Numbered from the stretch's first letter, positions 33,674 through 44,418 are shown. The stretch: DNA of 64,000 bases from Streptomyces sp. NBC_00249 (GCF_026342355.1 NZ_JAPEMV010000001.1:806001-870000); one strand, 5' to 3'. Notes: generated from the sequence alone by a model not told the origin. Translations and numbers: made by a program.

Positions 33674-35118
33674 GCGGCGACCCGCGCCCCGGCCTCGGCT
33701 GTGTGGGCGCCCCCCGGCTGCTGGCCGGGCTGGACCAGGCACCGCGGCTGGACCGCCTCGGGCACCTGACGGCGCACGGCCCGCTCCCCCGCTACCGCCC
33801 CGACGAACTCGTCGCGCTCGCCTCCGACATCGACCTGCGGGGCCGGGGCGGGGCGGGTTTCCCCTTCGTCCGCAAACTGCGCGCCGTCACCCAGTCGGCC
33901 CGGGGGCGGGACGGGCAGACCGCCGTCGTCGTCAACGGCAGCGAGGGCGAGCCCAGTTGCCTCAAGGACACCGCCCTGCTGCTGCACGCACCGCATCTGG
34001 TGCTCGACGGCGCACTGTTGGCGGCCGCCGCGATCGCCGCCGAGGACGTCGTGGTCGCCGTCACCCGGGCCGATGTGGAGCAGTCCGTGCGCGACGCGGT
34101 CGCCGAACGCGGCCCGGGCGGCCGTCAGGTGCGCGTGGTGCGACTGCCCGAGCGGTTCGTGACCGGGGAGGGGACCGCCCTGACGGCCGGGCTGAACGGC
34201 GGCCCGGCGCTGCCGTCCGGGAAGAAGGTGCGCACCAGCGAACGGGGCCTGGGCGGCGTGCCCACCCTGCTGTCGAACACCGAGACCTACGCACAGCTCG
34301 CCGTCGCGGCGCGCCTCGGCGAGGCCGAGTACCGCAGCACCGGCCTGCCGACCGAGCCGGGCACCGTCCTGCTGACCGTGGCCGGCTCCACGGTGGTCGA
34401 GACGCCGACCGGGGCCGCGCTCCCGTACGTCCTGGAGCTGTGCGGCACCCGTCCCGGCCAGGGGGTGCTGGTCGGCGGCTACCACGGCCGGTGGCTCAGC
34501 CCCGGGGCGGCCCGCGCGGCGGACGTGTCCCGGCAGTCGCTGGCCTCCTTCGGCGCGGTCCTGGGGGCGGGGGCCGTGCTGCCGCTGCCCGAGGACACCT
34601 GTCCGGCCGGGGAGGTGGCCCGGGTGACGCGCTGGATGGCGAAGGAGTCAGCGGGCCAGTGCGGGCCCTGCGTACGGGGGCTGCCCGCGCTGGCCGACGT
34701 ACTGGAGGACGCCGTCCGCGGCGGGGGCGCGGGCGCCCTCGAAGCGGTGGAGGCGCGGATGAAGGGGGTGCGGGGCCGGGGGGCCTGCAGTCATCCCGAC
34801 GGCACCTCGCACTTCGTGGCCTCGGCCCTCACCGCGTTCCCCGACGAGTTCCGCGACCACGCCCTCGGGAGCGGGTGCGGCCGGCGCGTGCTGGGGGCGC
34901 TGCCGCTGCCGCAGGACGAGGTACCGGAGCGGCTGGTCGTGGACTGGACCCTGTGCAAGGGCCACGGGCTGTGCGTGGACATCCTGCCGGACGTCGTACG
35001 GCTCGACGCGGACGGCTACCCGGCCCAGGCCTCCATGCCGGTGCCGGGGCGGCTGCGGCCGAAGGCACTGCGCGCGGTGCGGCGCTGCCCGGCGCTCGCC
35101 CTGCGCATCCAGGAATGA
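33670..35118 (+). CDS. NuoF-like FMN/iron-sulfur protein fused to a ferredoxin
   Basis: 482 residues. The NuoF core (30-400) has the FMN loop RGRGGAGFPFVRKL, the NAD/FMN segment VVNGSEGEPSCLKDT, an SLBB-like region, and an iron-sulfur helical domain with SAGQCGPCVRG and GRGACSHPDG. The NuoF iron-sulfur motif usually carries four cysteines; three are visible at these positions. Residues 415-482 form a small ferredoxin (VDWTLCKGHGLCVDILPDVV, then RRCPALAL) of the 3Fe-4S/P450-ferredoxin type. It likely passes electrons from NAD(P)H to the membrane cytochrome it overlaps (GTGA). It is not part of a complex I locus: no other nuo genes are nearby. Confidence 0.85.
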   Translation: MSGDPRPGLGCVGAPRLLAGLDQAPRLDRLGHLTAHGPLPRYRPDELVALASDIDLRGRGGAGFPFVRKLRAVTQSARGRDGQTAVVVNGSEGEPSCLKDTALLLHAPHLVLDGALLAAAAIAAEDVVVAVTRADVEQSVRDAVAERGPGGRQVRVVRLPERFVTGEGTALTAGLNGGPALPSGKKVRTSERGLGGVPTLLSNTETYAQLAVAARLGEAEYRSTGLPTEPGTVLLTVAGSTVVETPTGAALPYVLELCGTRPGQGVLVGGYHGRWLSPGAARAADVSRQSLASFGAVLGAGAVLPLPEDTCPAGEVARVTRWMAKESAGQCGPCVRGLPALADVLEDAVRGGGAGALEAVEARMKGVRGRGACSHPDGTSHFVASALTAFPDEFRDHALGSGCGRRVLGALPLPQDEVPERLVVDWTLCKGHGLCVDILPDVVRLDADGYPAQASMPVPGRLRPKALRAVRRCPALALRIQE

Positions 35119-35135
35119 GGAGGGGGCGCCGGGCC

Positions 35136-35161
35136 GGTGAACGGCTGCGGTGAACGGCTGC
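35136..35161. repeat. 13-base tandem direct repeat
   Basis: GGTGAACGGCTGC occurs twice head to tail (35136-35148 and 35149-35161), 18 bases after the NuoF-like stop and upstream of the lipoprotein promoter region. It could be a regulator site or a replication-slippage product. Confidence 0.6.
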
Positions 35162-35212
35162 GACCCGGCCCCGAGTTCATTCCTGTCGCGATCTGACAAA
35201 TTCCCGGGGATG

Positions 35213-35241
35213 TGAACAGCCGCGGCGCCCGGCCCCGTATC
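35213..35241 (+). promoter_or_regulatory. possible ECF-sigma-type promoter
   Basis: TGAAC (35213-35217) and CGTATC (from 35236) with 18 bases between resemble extracytoplasmic-function sigma promoters, and would give a leader of about 45 bases before the lipoprotein start. Half of the spacer is GC-rich, as usual for such promoters. Confidence 0.3.
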
Positions 35242-35289
35242 AATGAGTGAGTACGAGAAAAGCACGGGACCTGACCTGAAGGAGAGATC

Positions 35290-36309
35290 GTGCAGGAAAT
35301 GCGTCGTGGGATATTCGCCGGGTCGGCGGTCGCGGTACTGCTCCTGACCGCGGGATGCGGCCTGTCCGACAATCCTTCGGGAAAGTCGGACGCGGTACAG
35401 CCGGTGGGCGACAGCAAGCAGCTCGGCTCCCTCTACGGATCCGGTTCCGGCTCGGGGTCCGGCTACGGGTCCGGGGCCGACGCGGGGTACGGCGGCGACA
35501 CGGGCGCCGCCGCGGCCGGGGCGGGGGCGGCGGCCGGGCAGCTGAAGGTGCAGGAACTCCCGAACCTGGGCTCCACGGTCACCGACGGCCAGGGCATCAC
35601 GCTCTACCGCTTCGACAAGGACACGGCCAAGCCCCCGAAGTCCAACTGCGAGGGGGACTGCGCCAAGGCCTGGCCCGCGGTGGCGGCGGACGACGCCTCG
35701 GCCGGCGCGGGCATCGACGCGGGCCTCCTCGGTTCGGTGGCGCGGGCCGACGGCACCAAGCAGCTGACGCTCGGGGGCTGGCCCGTATACCGGTACGCGA
35801 AGGACACCAAGCCCGGGGACACCCTCGGTGAGGGCGTCGGCGGGACCTGGCACGTACTGGGCCCCGACGGCAAGCCGGCGGCCCCCGCCAAGCCCGGCGG
35901 CGCGGGCGCCGACCCGGCGGCTCCCGCCGTTCCCGCCGTTCCGCCGAAGAAGGGGGCGCTCTCCGTGAATGCGAATGCCCAGCTCGGAAACATCGTCGCG
36001 GACGGCGAGGGACGCACTCTCTACCGTTTCGACAAGGACAGTGCCTGGCCGATGAAAATCGGCTGCGTCGATTCCTGCGTCGACACCTGGAAGCCCGCCA
36101 AGCCGGTCGACAAGGCCGAGGTGTCGGGAATACCGGCGGAATTGGTGGGCTCGGTGAAGCGGCCGGACGGCAGCGAGCAATTGACGATCGACTGCTGGCC
36201 CGTCTACACCTTCACCGGCGACAAGGAACCGGGTGACATCAGCGGGCACAACAAGCAGGGCCTCTGGTTCGCCGTGACCGACAAGGGCAAGAAGGCGAAG
36301 GCCGCCTAG
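35290..36309 (+). CDS. SCO0930-family lipoprotein with two secreted repeats
   Basis: A 339-residue lipoprotein. The lipobox LLLTAGC places the acylated Cys at residue 23. A flexible Gly/Ser/Tyr linker (50-75) is followed by two Lipoprotein_15-type (PF03640) repeats, each with LYRFDKD and a Cys pair (SNCEGDCAKAWP and IGCVDSCVDTW), separated by a Pro/Ala linker. The repeats' function is unknown; their paired Cys and co-location with a membrane cytochrome and a NuoF-like protein hint at a redox or metal role on the cell surface. GTG at 35290 follows AAGGAGAG; ATG at 35299 is an alternative. Confidence 0.87.
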   Translation: MQEMRRGIFAGSAVAVLLLTAGCGLSDNPSGKSDAVQPVGDSKQLGSLYGSGSGSGSGYGSGADAGYGGDTGAAAAGAGAAAGQLKVQELPNLGSTVTDGQGITLYRFDKDTAKPPKSNCEGDCAKAWPAVAADDASAGAGIDAGLLGSVARADGTKQLTLGGWPVYRYAKDTKPGDTLGEGVGGTWHVLGPDGKPAAPAKPGGAGADPAAPAVPAVPPKKGALSVNANAQLGNIVADGEGRTLYRFDKDSAWPMKIGCVDSCVDTWKPAKPVDKAEVSGIPAELVGSVKRPDGSEQLTIDCWPVYTFTGDKEPGDISGHNKQGLWFAVTDKGKKAKAA

Positions 36310-36407
36310 GCCGCCCGCGCCGATCGACGTGGTGCCCGGGATCCTCCGCGCCGGGCACCACGCCCGCACCCCGTTCAGCCCGTTCAGCCCGTGAGAGTGA
36401 GGTCGCC

Positions 36408-36830
36408 ATGCCGTCGAACGGCCGCCGGACCCGCCGGACGCTCCTGCTCGTCGCCGCCCTGTGCGGCGCGCTGTCGGCCGGCGGCTGCGCCCGCTCCGAC
36501 GACCCGGCGGGCCGGACCCGCCCCGCCACGGTCGAGGAGATCGCGAGCGCCATCGGCTGCACCGCCCAGGTGAGTCTGGAGGCCGACGAACTGCGCCAGG
36601 GCGGATGCGAGACCGGCCAGGGCGCCTACCGCGTGACCACCTTCGCCGACGGGAGCGGCCTGCGCTCCTGGCTGGCCGAGACCCGCGCGTACGGGGGCAC
36701 GTACCTGGTCGGGAACCGCTGGGTGGTCACCGCCCCGACCCCCGAGTCGCTGACCGCGCTGCGCGCCCGCCTCGGCGGCGCCCTGGAGACCACCACCCCG
36801 CACTCCCCCCACGGCGGCATGTCGCACTGA
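36408..36830 (+). CDS. small putative lipoprotein
   Basis: A 140-residue protein with an Arg-rich start (RRTRRTLLLVAALCGAL) and lipobox LSAGGC, giving a lipid-anchored Cys at residue 27. The mature part has three cysteines (SAIGCTAQV, LRQGGCETGQ) and a compact alpha/beta pattern (AYRVTTFADGSGLRSWLAE) but no named domain. GAGG five bases before the ATG supports the start. It follows the SCO0930-type lipoprotein by 98 bases on the same strand and may belong to the same redox module. Confidence 0.8.
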   Translation: MPSNGRRTRRTLLLVAALCGALSAGGCARSDDPAGRTRPATVEEIASAIGCTAQVSLEADELRQGGCETGQGAYRVTTFADGSGLRSWLAETRAYGGTYLVGNRWVVTAPTPESLTALRARLGGALETTTPHSPHGGMSH

Positions 36831-36879
36831 GGAGCCGGGCCGGCCCTGTAGGGGGCTTCGAGCGGCGGGGTGGACTTAC

Positions 36880-37005
36880 TAGGACGTCCAACTATATGTT
36901 CGTGGGCGAAGGCCCGCGGTGCAGGGAAGCCGGTGTGAATCCGGCACGGTCCCGCCACTGTGACCAGGGGAAAGCTCTCCCTGGAAGTCAGATACCGGCT
37001 GCGGA
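36880..37005 (+). promoter_or_regulatory. cobalamin (B12) riboswitch
   Basis: The B12 box is nearly canonical: GAAGCCGGTGTGAATCCGGC at 36926 onward, CACGGTCCCGCCACTGTGA at 36945-36963, a stem AGGGGAAAGCTCTCCCT at 36966-36982, and the closing AGTCAGATACC at 36986-36996. It reads on the plus strand. Cobalamin riboswitches usually lower expression of the downstream gene when adenosylcobalamin binds. The next long gene on this strand is mmsA, 245 bases further on; a 27-codon frame (37031-37114) and a GC-rich hairpin lie between. The 5' limit is approximate. Confidence 0.9.
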
Positions 37006-37030
37006 ATGTTCTGTGTTGTTGTCCACGAGG

Positions 37031-37114
37031 ATGGAGCAGACACGCATGGCACCGGTACGTCTTGACGACCCAGGTGATCCGGCAGAGCGCACGCGACTCT
37101 TCGCGCGCTTCTAG
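37031..37114 (+). CDS. possible 27-residue leader ORF after the riboswitch
   Basis: An ATG at 37031 opens 27 codons (MEQTRMAPVRLDDPGDPAER, then TRLFARF) ending in TAG, with GAGG directly before the start codon. The product is highly charged with no recognisable family. It could be a leader peptide, the relic of a former riboswitch-controlled gene, or chance. It is the only frame lying closely behind the riboswitch. Confidence 0.25.
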   Translation: MEQTRMAPVRLDDPGDPAERTRLFARF

Positions 37115-37166
37115 GCAGGTACGCGCGCCCTCCCGCGCCGCGCCCCGCCCGTCCCACGGCATTGTT

Positions 37167-37202
37167 CCCGCGCCCCGCACCGGCCCCGGTGCGCGGCGCG
37201 GG
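37167..37202 (+). terminator. GC-rich hairpin between riboswitch and mmsA
   Basis: Arms 37167-37183 and 37186-37202 pair over 17 bases with one mismatch. It lies 165 bases after the riboswitch and 47 bases before the mmsA start. It could end riboswitch transcripts or form part of the expression platform. There is no T run. Confidence 0.5.
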
Positions 37203-37248
37203 CCTGCCGTGCCATCCCCGGATCCCACCTGACGAGAGCAGGCTCCCC

Positions 37249-38744
<1,496 letters not shown>

Positions 38745-38748
<4 letters not shown>

Positions 38749-39899
38749 GCGCCATGACCGCCACCCTCACCGAGGAACAGCTCGCCCTCGCCGAGGTCAC
38801 CCTCGACTTCGCCCAGGAGCACCTGGCCCCGTACGCCGTCGACTGGGACCGCGACAAGCACTTCCCCGTCGACGTACTGCGCCGCGGCGGCCGGCTCGGC
38901 CTCGCGGGCGTGTACGTGAGCGAGGAGTACGGGGGCTCCGCGCTCTCCCGCGCCGACGGGATCCTCGTCTTCGAGGCGCTCGCCACCGGCTGCCCGTCGA
39001 TCGCCGGGTACCTCTCCATCCACAACATGGTCGCCTGGATGATCGACCGCTACGGCGATCCGGCCCAGCGCGCCCGCTGGCTCCCCTCGCTCTGCACGGC
39101 CCGCTCCCTGGGCAGTTACTGCCTCACCGAGCCGGGGGCCGGCTCCGACGCCGCCGCCCTGCGCACCCGTGCCGAACGAGACGGCGACCACTACGTCCTG
39201 ACCGGCGTCAAGCAGTTCATCTCCGGCGCCGGGGCCTCCGAGGTCTACATCGTCATGGCCCGCACGGGCGGCCCGGGGCCGCGCGGGATCTCCGCGTTCG
39301 TCGTGGAACGCGCGGACGCCGGGCTCTCGTTCGGCGCCGACGAACGCAAGATGGGCTGGAACGCGCAGCCCACCCGCCAAGTCGTCCTCGACGGCGTACG
39401 CCTCCCCGCCGACCGGCGGCTCGGCGCGGAGGGCGAGGGTTTCCGCATCGCCATGAGCGGCCTCAACGGCGGCCGCCTCGGCATCGCCGCCTGCTCCCTG
39501 GGCGGCGCCCGCAGCGCCCTCGACCGCAGCCTGACCCACCTCGCCGACCGGGAGGCCTTCGGCGGCCGGCTGCTCGACGCGCAGGCGCTCCAGTTCCGGC
39601 TGGCCGACATGGCGACCGAGCTGGCGGCCGCCCGCGCCCTGGTGCGGCAGGCCGCGGAGGCCCTCGACCGGGGCGATCCGGCCGCCCCCGGGCTGTGCGC
39701 GATGGCCAAACGGTTCGCCACCGACACCGGCTACACGGTCGCCGACCGCGCCCTCCAACTGCACGGCGGCTACGGCTACCTCAGCGAGTACGGCATCGAG
39801 AAGATCGTCCGCGACCTGCGGGTGCACCAGATCCTGGAAGGAACCAACGAGGTCATGCGCATCATCGTCGCCCGAGGACTGACGGAGGCCCTGCGATGA
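38745..39899 (+). CDS. acyl-CoA dehydrogenase (isobutyryl-CoA type)
   Basis: A 384-residue FAD acyl-CoA dehydrogenase. It has the substrate/FAD loop CLTEPGAGSDAAAL at about 125, the C-terminal FAD contact LQLHGGYGYLSEYGIEKIVRD and the catalytic base Glu in QILEGTNEVMR. By position between mmsA and the hydroxyisobutyryl genes it should oxidise isobutyryl-CoA to methacrylyl-CoA and pass electrons to electron-transfer flavoprotein. The start ATG overlaps the mmsA stop (ATGA); a second in-frame ATG lies nine bases on. Short-chain specificity is inferred from context. Confidence 0.92.
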
Positions 39900-40969
39900 G
39901 CACCGACGAGGCCGTGGTGGTCGGGCGGTTGGGGCGGGCGGGGTTGCTGACCCTGAACCGGCCGAGGGCGTTGAACGCGTTGACGCACGCGATGGTGCTG
40001 CGGATGGCGCAGGCCCTGGACGCCTGGGAGACGGATCCGTCCGTCGAGGTGGTGGTGGTACGGGGCGCGGGTGAGCGGGGGCTGTGCGCGGGCGGTGACA
40101 TCCGGGCCATCCACGACGACGCGAAGGCCGGGACGGGTCTGTCGGCCGGGTTCTGGCGCGACGAGTACCTGCTCAACGCCCGTATCGCGGCCTGTCCGAA
40201 GCCGTACGTGGCGTTGATGGACGGGATCGTGATGGGCGGCGGGGTCGGTGTGTCTGCACACGGCAACGTCCGGGTCGTCACCGAACGGTCCCGGATCGCG
40301 ATGCCGGAGACCGGGATCGGGTTCGTCCCCGACGTCGGCGGGACCTACCTGCTGGCCCTCGCCCCCGGGGAGCTGGGCACCCACCTGGCGCTGACCGGTA
40401 CCGCGATCGGGGCGGGTGACGCCCTGCTGTGCGGGCTCGCCGACCATTACGTGCCCTCCGACCGCCTCGACGCCTTCACCGACGACCTCACCCGCGAGCC
40501 CGTCACCGAGGCCCTGGCCCGCCACGTCGCACCCCCGCCCCCGGGTGAACTGGCCGCCGCCCGGGAGTGGATCGACCCCTGCTACCGGGCCGGAACCGTC
40601 GAGGAGATCATCGACCGGCTCCACGCCACCGGCATCCCCGCCGCCAAGGAGACCGCCGGCATCCTCCTCGCCAAGTCGCCGACCGCGCTGAAGGTCACCC
40701 TCGCCGCCCTGCGCCGCGCCCGTGAACTCGGCCCCCTGGAGCGCGTCCTGGAACAGGAGTACCGGGTCTCCTGCAACGCCCTGGCCCACCCCGACCTCGT
40801 CGAGGGCATCCGCGCCCAGGTGATCGACAAGGACCGCGACCCCGCCTGGAACCCGCCCACCCTCACGGAGGTTCGTGACTCCGATGTGGAGCGCTACTTC
40901 GCGCCCCTCGGTGAGGGCCGTGAGCTGAGACTCGCCACCACCGACTCCCCCCAGGAGGTGCCCTGGTGA
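39896..40969 (+). CDS. 3-hydroxyisobutyryl-CoA hydrolase
   Basis: A 357-residue crotonase-fold protein, about 100 residues longer than enoyl-CoA hydratases. [19 protein letters not shown] and [16 protein letters not shown] are diagnostic of 3-hydroxyisobutyryl-CoA hydrolases, with the oxyanion loop [11 protein letters not shown] near residue 65. It removes CoA from 3-hydroxyisobutyryl-CoA, the third step of the valine route encoded here. The start overlaps the upstream stop by four bases and is preceded by GGAGG. Both flanking genes are in phase with this pathway, so the assignment is firm. Confidence 0.92.
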   Translation: MSTDEAVVVGRLGRAGLLTLNRPRALNALTHAMVLRMAQALDAWETDPSVEVVVVRGAGERGLCAGGDIRAIHDDAKAGTGLSAGFWRDEYLLNARIAACPKPYVALMDGIVMGGGVGVSAHGNVRVVTERSRIAMPETGIGFVPDVGGTYLLALAPGELGTHLALTGTAIGAGDALLCGLADHYVPSDRLDAFTDDLTREPVTEALARHVAPPPPGELAAAREWIDPCYRAGTVEEIIDRLHATGIPAAKETAGILLAKSPTALKVTLAALRRARELGPLERVLEQEYRVSCNALAHPDLVEGIRAQVIDKDRDPAWNPPTLTEVRDSDVERYFAPLGEGRELRLATTDSPQEVPW

Positions 40970-41868
40970 ACCGTACCGTCGCCTTCGTCGGGCTCGGCCA
41001 CATGGGCGGCCCGATGGCCGCGAACCTCGTCGCGGCGGGCCACCGCGTGCTGGGCTTCGACCTCGTGCCCGAGCTCCTCTCCGCCGCCGCCGACGCGGGG
41101 GTGGAGCCGGCCGGGTCGGCGGCCGCCGCGGTGTCCGCCTCGGACACGGTGATCACGATGCTGCCGACGGGCCGCCACGTGCTCGCCCTCTACGAGGAGC
41201 GGGGGCTGCTCGCCGCCGCCCGCCCCGGCAGCCTGTTCGTCGACTGCTCCACCATCGACGTGGCCGACGCGCGGGCGGCCCACGCGGCGGTCCGCGCGGC
41301 CGGGCACCGGGCCCTGGACGCGCCGGTCTCCGGCGGGGTGACGGGTGCGCGGGCCGCGACCCTCACCTTCATGGCGGGCGGCGGGGAGGAGGAGTTCGCC
41401 GCCGCCGGGCCGCTCCTCGCCGCCATGGGGAAGAAGGCCGTGCACTGCGGGGCCGCGGGCGCCGGCCAGGCCGCGAAGATCTGCAACAACCTGATCCTCG
41501 GCATCTCGATGATCGGTGTCAGCGAGGCCTTCGTGCTGGCCGAGAGCCTGGGCCTGGACCATCAGGCCCTCTACGACGTGGCGTCGACCGCCTCCGGCCA
41601 GTGCTGGGCGCTGACCGTCAACTGCCCCGTCCCCGGGCCGGTTCCGGCCAGTCCCGCCAACCGGGACTACCTGCCGGGCTTCGCGGCGCCCCTGATGGCC
41701 AAGGACCTCGGTCTGGCCGCGAACGCCCTGCGCGCCGGGAACGTGGACGCGCCGCTCGGCCTGAAGGCGGCCGAGATGTACGCCGCGTTCGCCGCGGGAG
41801 AGGGCGCCGGCCTGGACTTCTCCGCGATCGTCCACACCCTCCGACCGCAGAACGGAAGCGAAGCATGA
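40966..41868 (+). CDS. mmsB: 3-hydroxyisobutyrate dehydrogenase
   Basis: A 300-residue beta-hydroxyacid dehydrogenase that oxidises 3-hydroxyisobutyrate to methylmalonate semialdehyde with NAD+. The Rossmann loop is [17 protein letters not shown] at residues 5-21, the substrate loop is [11 protein letters not shown], and the catalytic Lys sits in [11 protein letters not shown]. The C-terminal helical domain carries the conserved KDLGLA. It starts at a GTG overlapping the hydrolase stop (GTGA). Its product is the substrate of mmsA, closing the pathway within one operon. Confidence 0.94.
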   Translation: MNRTVAFVGLGHMGGPMAANLVAAGHRVLGFDLVPELLSAAADAGVEPAGSAAAAVSASDTVITMLPTGRHVLALYEERGLLAAARPGSLFVDCSTIDVADARAAHAAVRAAGHRALDAPVSGGVTGARAATLTFMAGGGEEEFAAAGPLLAAMGKKAVHCGAAGAGQAAKICNNLILGISMIGVSEAFVLAESLGLDHQALYDVASTASGQCWALTVNCPVPGPVPASPANRDYLPGFAAPLMAKDLGLAANALRAGNVDAPLGLKAAEMYAAFAAGEGAGLDFSAIVHTLRPQNGSEA

Positions 41869-42638
41869 CCTACGAGACCGTCCTGGTCGAGCGCAAGGGC
41901 CGGGTGGCCCTGCTCACCCTGAACCGGCCCGAGGCCCTGAACGCCCTGAACCTCCAGGTGATGACCGAGGTCGTCGCGGCCACCGAGGAACTGGACCGGG
42001 ACCCGGGCGTCGGCTGCATCGTCCTGACCGGATCGGCCAGGGCCTTCGCGGCGGGCGCCGACATCAAGGAGATGCGCCCGCAGACCTACATGGACATGTA
42101 CCTCTCCGACTGGTTCACCGCGTGGGACCGCCTCGGGCAGCTTCGTACGCCCACGATCGCCGCCGTCCGCGGCTACGCCCTCGGCGGCGGCTGCGAGCTG
42201 GCGATGCTGTGCGACATCCTGCTCGCCGCCGACACGGCCGTCTTCGGGCAGCCCGAGATCAAGCTCGGGGTGATCCCCGGCATCGGCGGCTCCCAGCGCC
42301 TCACCCGCGCCGTCGGCAAGGCCAAGGCGATGGAACTCTGCCTGACGGGTCGGACCATGGACGCGGTGGAGGCCGAACGGGCCGGGCTCGTCTCCCGGAT
42401 CGTCCCGGCCGGCGAACTCCTCGCCGAGGCCCTGTCCGTGGCCGAGACCGTGGCCGGCATGTCCCTGCCCGTGGCGATGATGGCCAAGGAGGCCGTGAAC
42501 CGCTCCTTCGAGACCACCCTCGCGGAAGGCGTCCGCTTCGAACGCCGTCTGTTCCACGCGGTGTTCGCGACCGCCGACCAGGAGGAGGGCATGTCCGCGT
42601 TCGCGGACAAGCGCCCGCCGCACTTCACGCACGGCTGA
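41865..42638 (+). CDS. enoyl-CoA hydratase
   Basis: A 257-residue crotonase-type hydratase, the normal family length. The oxyanion loops [11 protein letters not shown] and [13 protein letters not shown] are present, and both catalytic glutamates fit (ELAML and [17 protein letters not shown]). It hydrates enoyl-CoA; in this operon the substrate should be methacrylyl-CoA, giving 3-hydroxyisobutyryl-CoA for the hydrolase encoded two genes upstream. The start overlaps the mmsB stop by four bases, and a terminator follows directly. Confidence 0.93.
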   Translation: MTYETVLVERKGRVALLTLNRPEALNALNLQVMTEVVAATEELDRDPGVGCIVLTGSARAFAAGADIKEMRPQTYMDMYLSDWFTAWDRLGQLRTPTIAAVRGYALGGGCELAMLCDILLAADTAVFGQPEIKLGVIPGIGGSQRLTRAVGKAKAMELCLTGRTMDAVEAERAGLVSRIVPAGELLAEALSVAETVAGMSLPVAMMAKEAVNRSFETTLAEGVRFERRLFHAVFATADQEEGMSAFADKRPPHFTHG

Positions 42639-42642
42639 CGGT

Positions 42643-42678
42643 CCGACGCGTCGGGAGTCAACACCCCCGGCGCGTCGG
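42643..42678 (+). terminator. terminator of the valine catabolic operon
   Basis: A 13-base-pair stem (42643-42655 with 42666-42678) containing one G-T pair and a 10-base loop, five bases after the last stop codon of the operon. Confidence 0.75.
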
Positions 42679-42803
42679 TCAGTTGTCCGGAAATCGACTC
42701 GTTCGTGAGGAGCACGAGAGCCGCCCTGAGGGATGATTCGCCCGCACGCCGTTTGCTCCAGGGTGGGCAGGGAATCGCCCCTCTCGGAAAGGACCGGCTC
42801 TTC

Positions 42804-44396
42804 GTGCGCGTTCGAAGTCTCGCTCCCCTGCTCGCCGCAGGCGGCCTCCTCGCCACCTCCCTCCCCCTGCTGTCCGCGACCCAGGCGGCTGCCGCCCCCG
42901 TCTCGGACTACTCGCCCCAGAAGCCCGCCTGGCACCGGTGCAGCCCGGACCAGCCGGCCTCGTACGAGTGCGCGACCCTCAAGGTGCCGCTCGACTACCA
43001 GCACCCCCGGGGGAAGACCCTCGACCTCGCCATATCCCGCATCAAGAGCCAGAACCCCGCCAAACGGCACGGGATCATGCTGCTGAACCCGGGCGGTCCC
43101 GGCGGGTCGGGCCTCGACCTGCCGCTGATGATGGACGAGGCGATGCCGAAGGAGGTCAAGGAGCGCTACGACCTGATCGGCTTCGACCCGCGCGGCGTGG
43201 GGGCCAGCAGCCCCATCAGCTGCGGACTGAACGACGCCGAGCAGAAATTCGACCGCGCCTACCGCCCCGAGACCTTCCCCGGGGACGTCGCGTGGGCGCG
43301 TACCGTCGCCGACAAGTGCCGGGAGAAGGCCGGTTCGGTGCTCCCGTACATCACCACCCGCAACACCGCCCGCGACATGGACGCGATCCGTGCGGCGCTC
43401 GGCGAGCGGAAGGTCTCCTACCTGGGCTACTCGTACGGGACGTACCTGGGCGCGGTGTACTCGCAGATGTTCCCGGGCCGGACCGACCGCTTCGTGCTGG
43501 ACAGCGGCGTGGACCCGCAGCGGATCTGGCGCGGCATGATCCAGGTGTGGGCGACGGAGGCCGAACCGGCGTTCGCCCGCTTCACGCGCTGGACGGCGGA
43601 GCACGACGGCGAATACCACCTGGGGGCCACGCCCGAGGCCGTCTCCTCGGTCTTCTGGGGGTTGGTGGCGCGGGCGGACCGCGAGCCGATCGACTTCCAG
43701 GGCCAGAAGCTGACGGGGGACGACCTCCGGGCGTCCCGCGCGCTGTTCTTCTACCCGCAGCAGGCGGCCCCCGCGGTCGCCGCGCTGAAGGCCGCGGCGG
43801 AGGGGACCCCGCCGCCGCAGGGCCTGAAGGTGCCGGACCTGCGGCAGTTCACCGGGACGGCGAAGCCGGTCCAGGGGAAGACCTCCCCCGCGCCCGCGCC
43901 CGCGCCCGACAACGGGATCGCCGTCTTCTGGTCCGTGGCCTGCGGGGACACCGACGCCTGGCCGCGGGATCCCGAGCAGTACCGGCGGGACGCGGTCCGC
44001 GACAAGGCGGCGTACCCGCTGTACGGGGACTTCGCGTCCAACATCAAGCCCTGCGCCTTCTGGCAGCGGCCGGCCGAGGCGGCCACGCCGATGAAGACCC
44101 GGGCTGACGTCCTGACCGTGCAGAACGAGTGGGACTCGCAGACCCCGCTCGTCAGCGGCCAGGGCCTGCACCGTGCGCTGAAGGGCTCGCGGTCGGTGCT
44201 GGCGCTGGGCGGTGAGGGCCACGGCGTGTACCTGGCCGACCCCAACTCCTGTGCGAGCGCGCCCGTGAACGCGTACCTGACCACCGGCCGGCTGCCCGCG
44301 CGGGACATCTCCTGCCGGACCGCTCCGGGCCTCGCCGAGCGCCAGCAGGAGGGAACGGCCCCGCTGCCGCTGCCTTCGACGCCCGGGCGGTTCTGA
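42804..44396 (+). CDS. secreted alpha/beta hydrolase, TAP family
   Basis: A 530-residue secreted hydrolase with a signal peptide (residues 5-32, ending ATQAAAAP), oxyanion segment LLNPGGPGGSGLDL, nucleophile elbow YLGYSYGTYLGA and a C-terminal TAP domain with VQNEWDSQTPL (Asp) and GGEGHGVY (His). It is a third TAP-type relative in the window beside those at 8865 and 10452, but closer to the classical tripeptidyl aminopeptidase pattern since it keeps GEGHG. The GTG at 42804 opens the signal peptide, with GGAAAGG upstream at a long spacing of 11 bases. It stands alone between two terminators. Confidence 0.9.
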   Translation: MRVRSLAPLLAAGGLLATSLPLLSATQAAAAPVSDYSPQKPAWHRCSPDQPASYECATLKVPLDYQHPRGKTLDLAISRIKSQNPAKRHGIMLLNPGGPGGSGLDLPLMMDEAMPKEVKERYDLIGFDPRGVGASSPISCGLNDAEQKFDRAYRPETFPGDVAWARTVADKCREKAGSVLPYITTRNTARDMDAIRAALGERKVSYLGYSYGTYLGAVYSQMFPGRTDRFVLDSGVDPQRIWRGMIQVWATEAEPAFARFTRWTAEHDGEYHLGATPEAVSSVFWGLVARADREPIDFQGQKLTGDDLRASRALFFYPQQAAPAVAALKAAAEGTPPPQGLKVPDLRQFTGTAKPVQGKTSPAPAPAPDNGIAVFWSVACGDTDAWPRDPEQYRRDAVRDKAAYPLYGDFASNIKPCAFWQRPAEAATPMKTRADVLTVQNEWDSQTPLVSGQGLHRALKGSRSVLALGGEGHGVYLADPNSCASAPVNAYLTTGRLPARDISCRTAPGLAERQQEGTAPLPLPSTPGRF

Positions 44397-44418
44397 CCCG
44401 TCCCCGCTCCCCGGTCCA

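Noticed and set aside
32234..33742. Upstream extension of the PucR regulator to a 928-residue protein
   Set aside because: The extra sequence is Arg/Pro/Gly rich without homology and runs antisense through the cytochrome gene; the ATG at 32233 has a good GAGG site and the domain starts there.
33670..35118. Part of a respiratory complex I operon
   Set aside because: No other nuo subunit is nearby, the protein carries an extra ferredoxin domain, and its partner is a ferric-reductase-like cytochrome.
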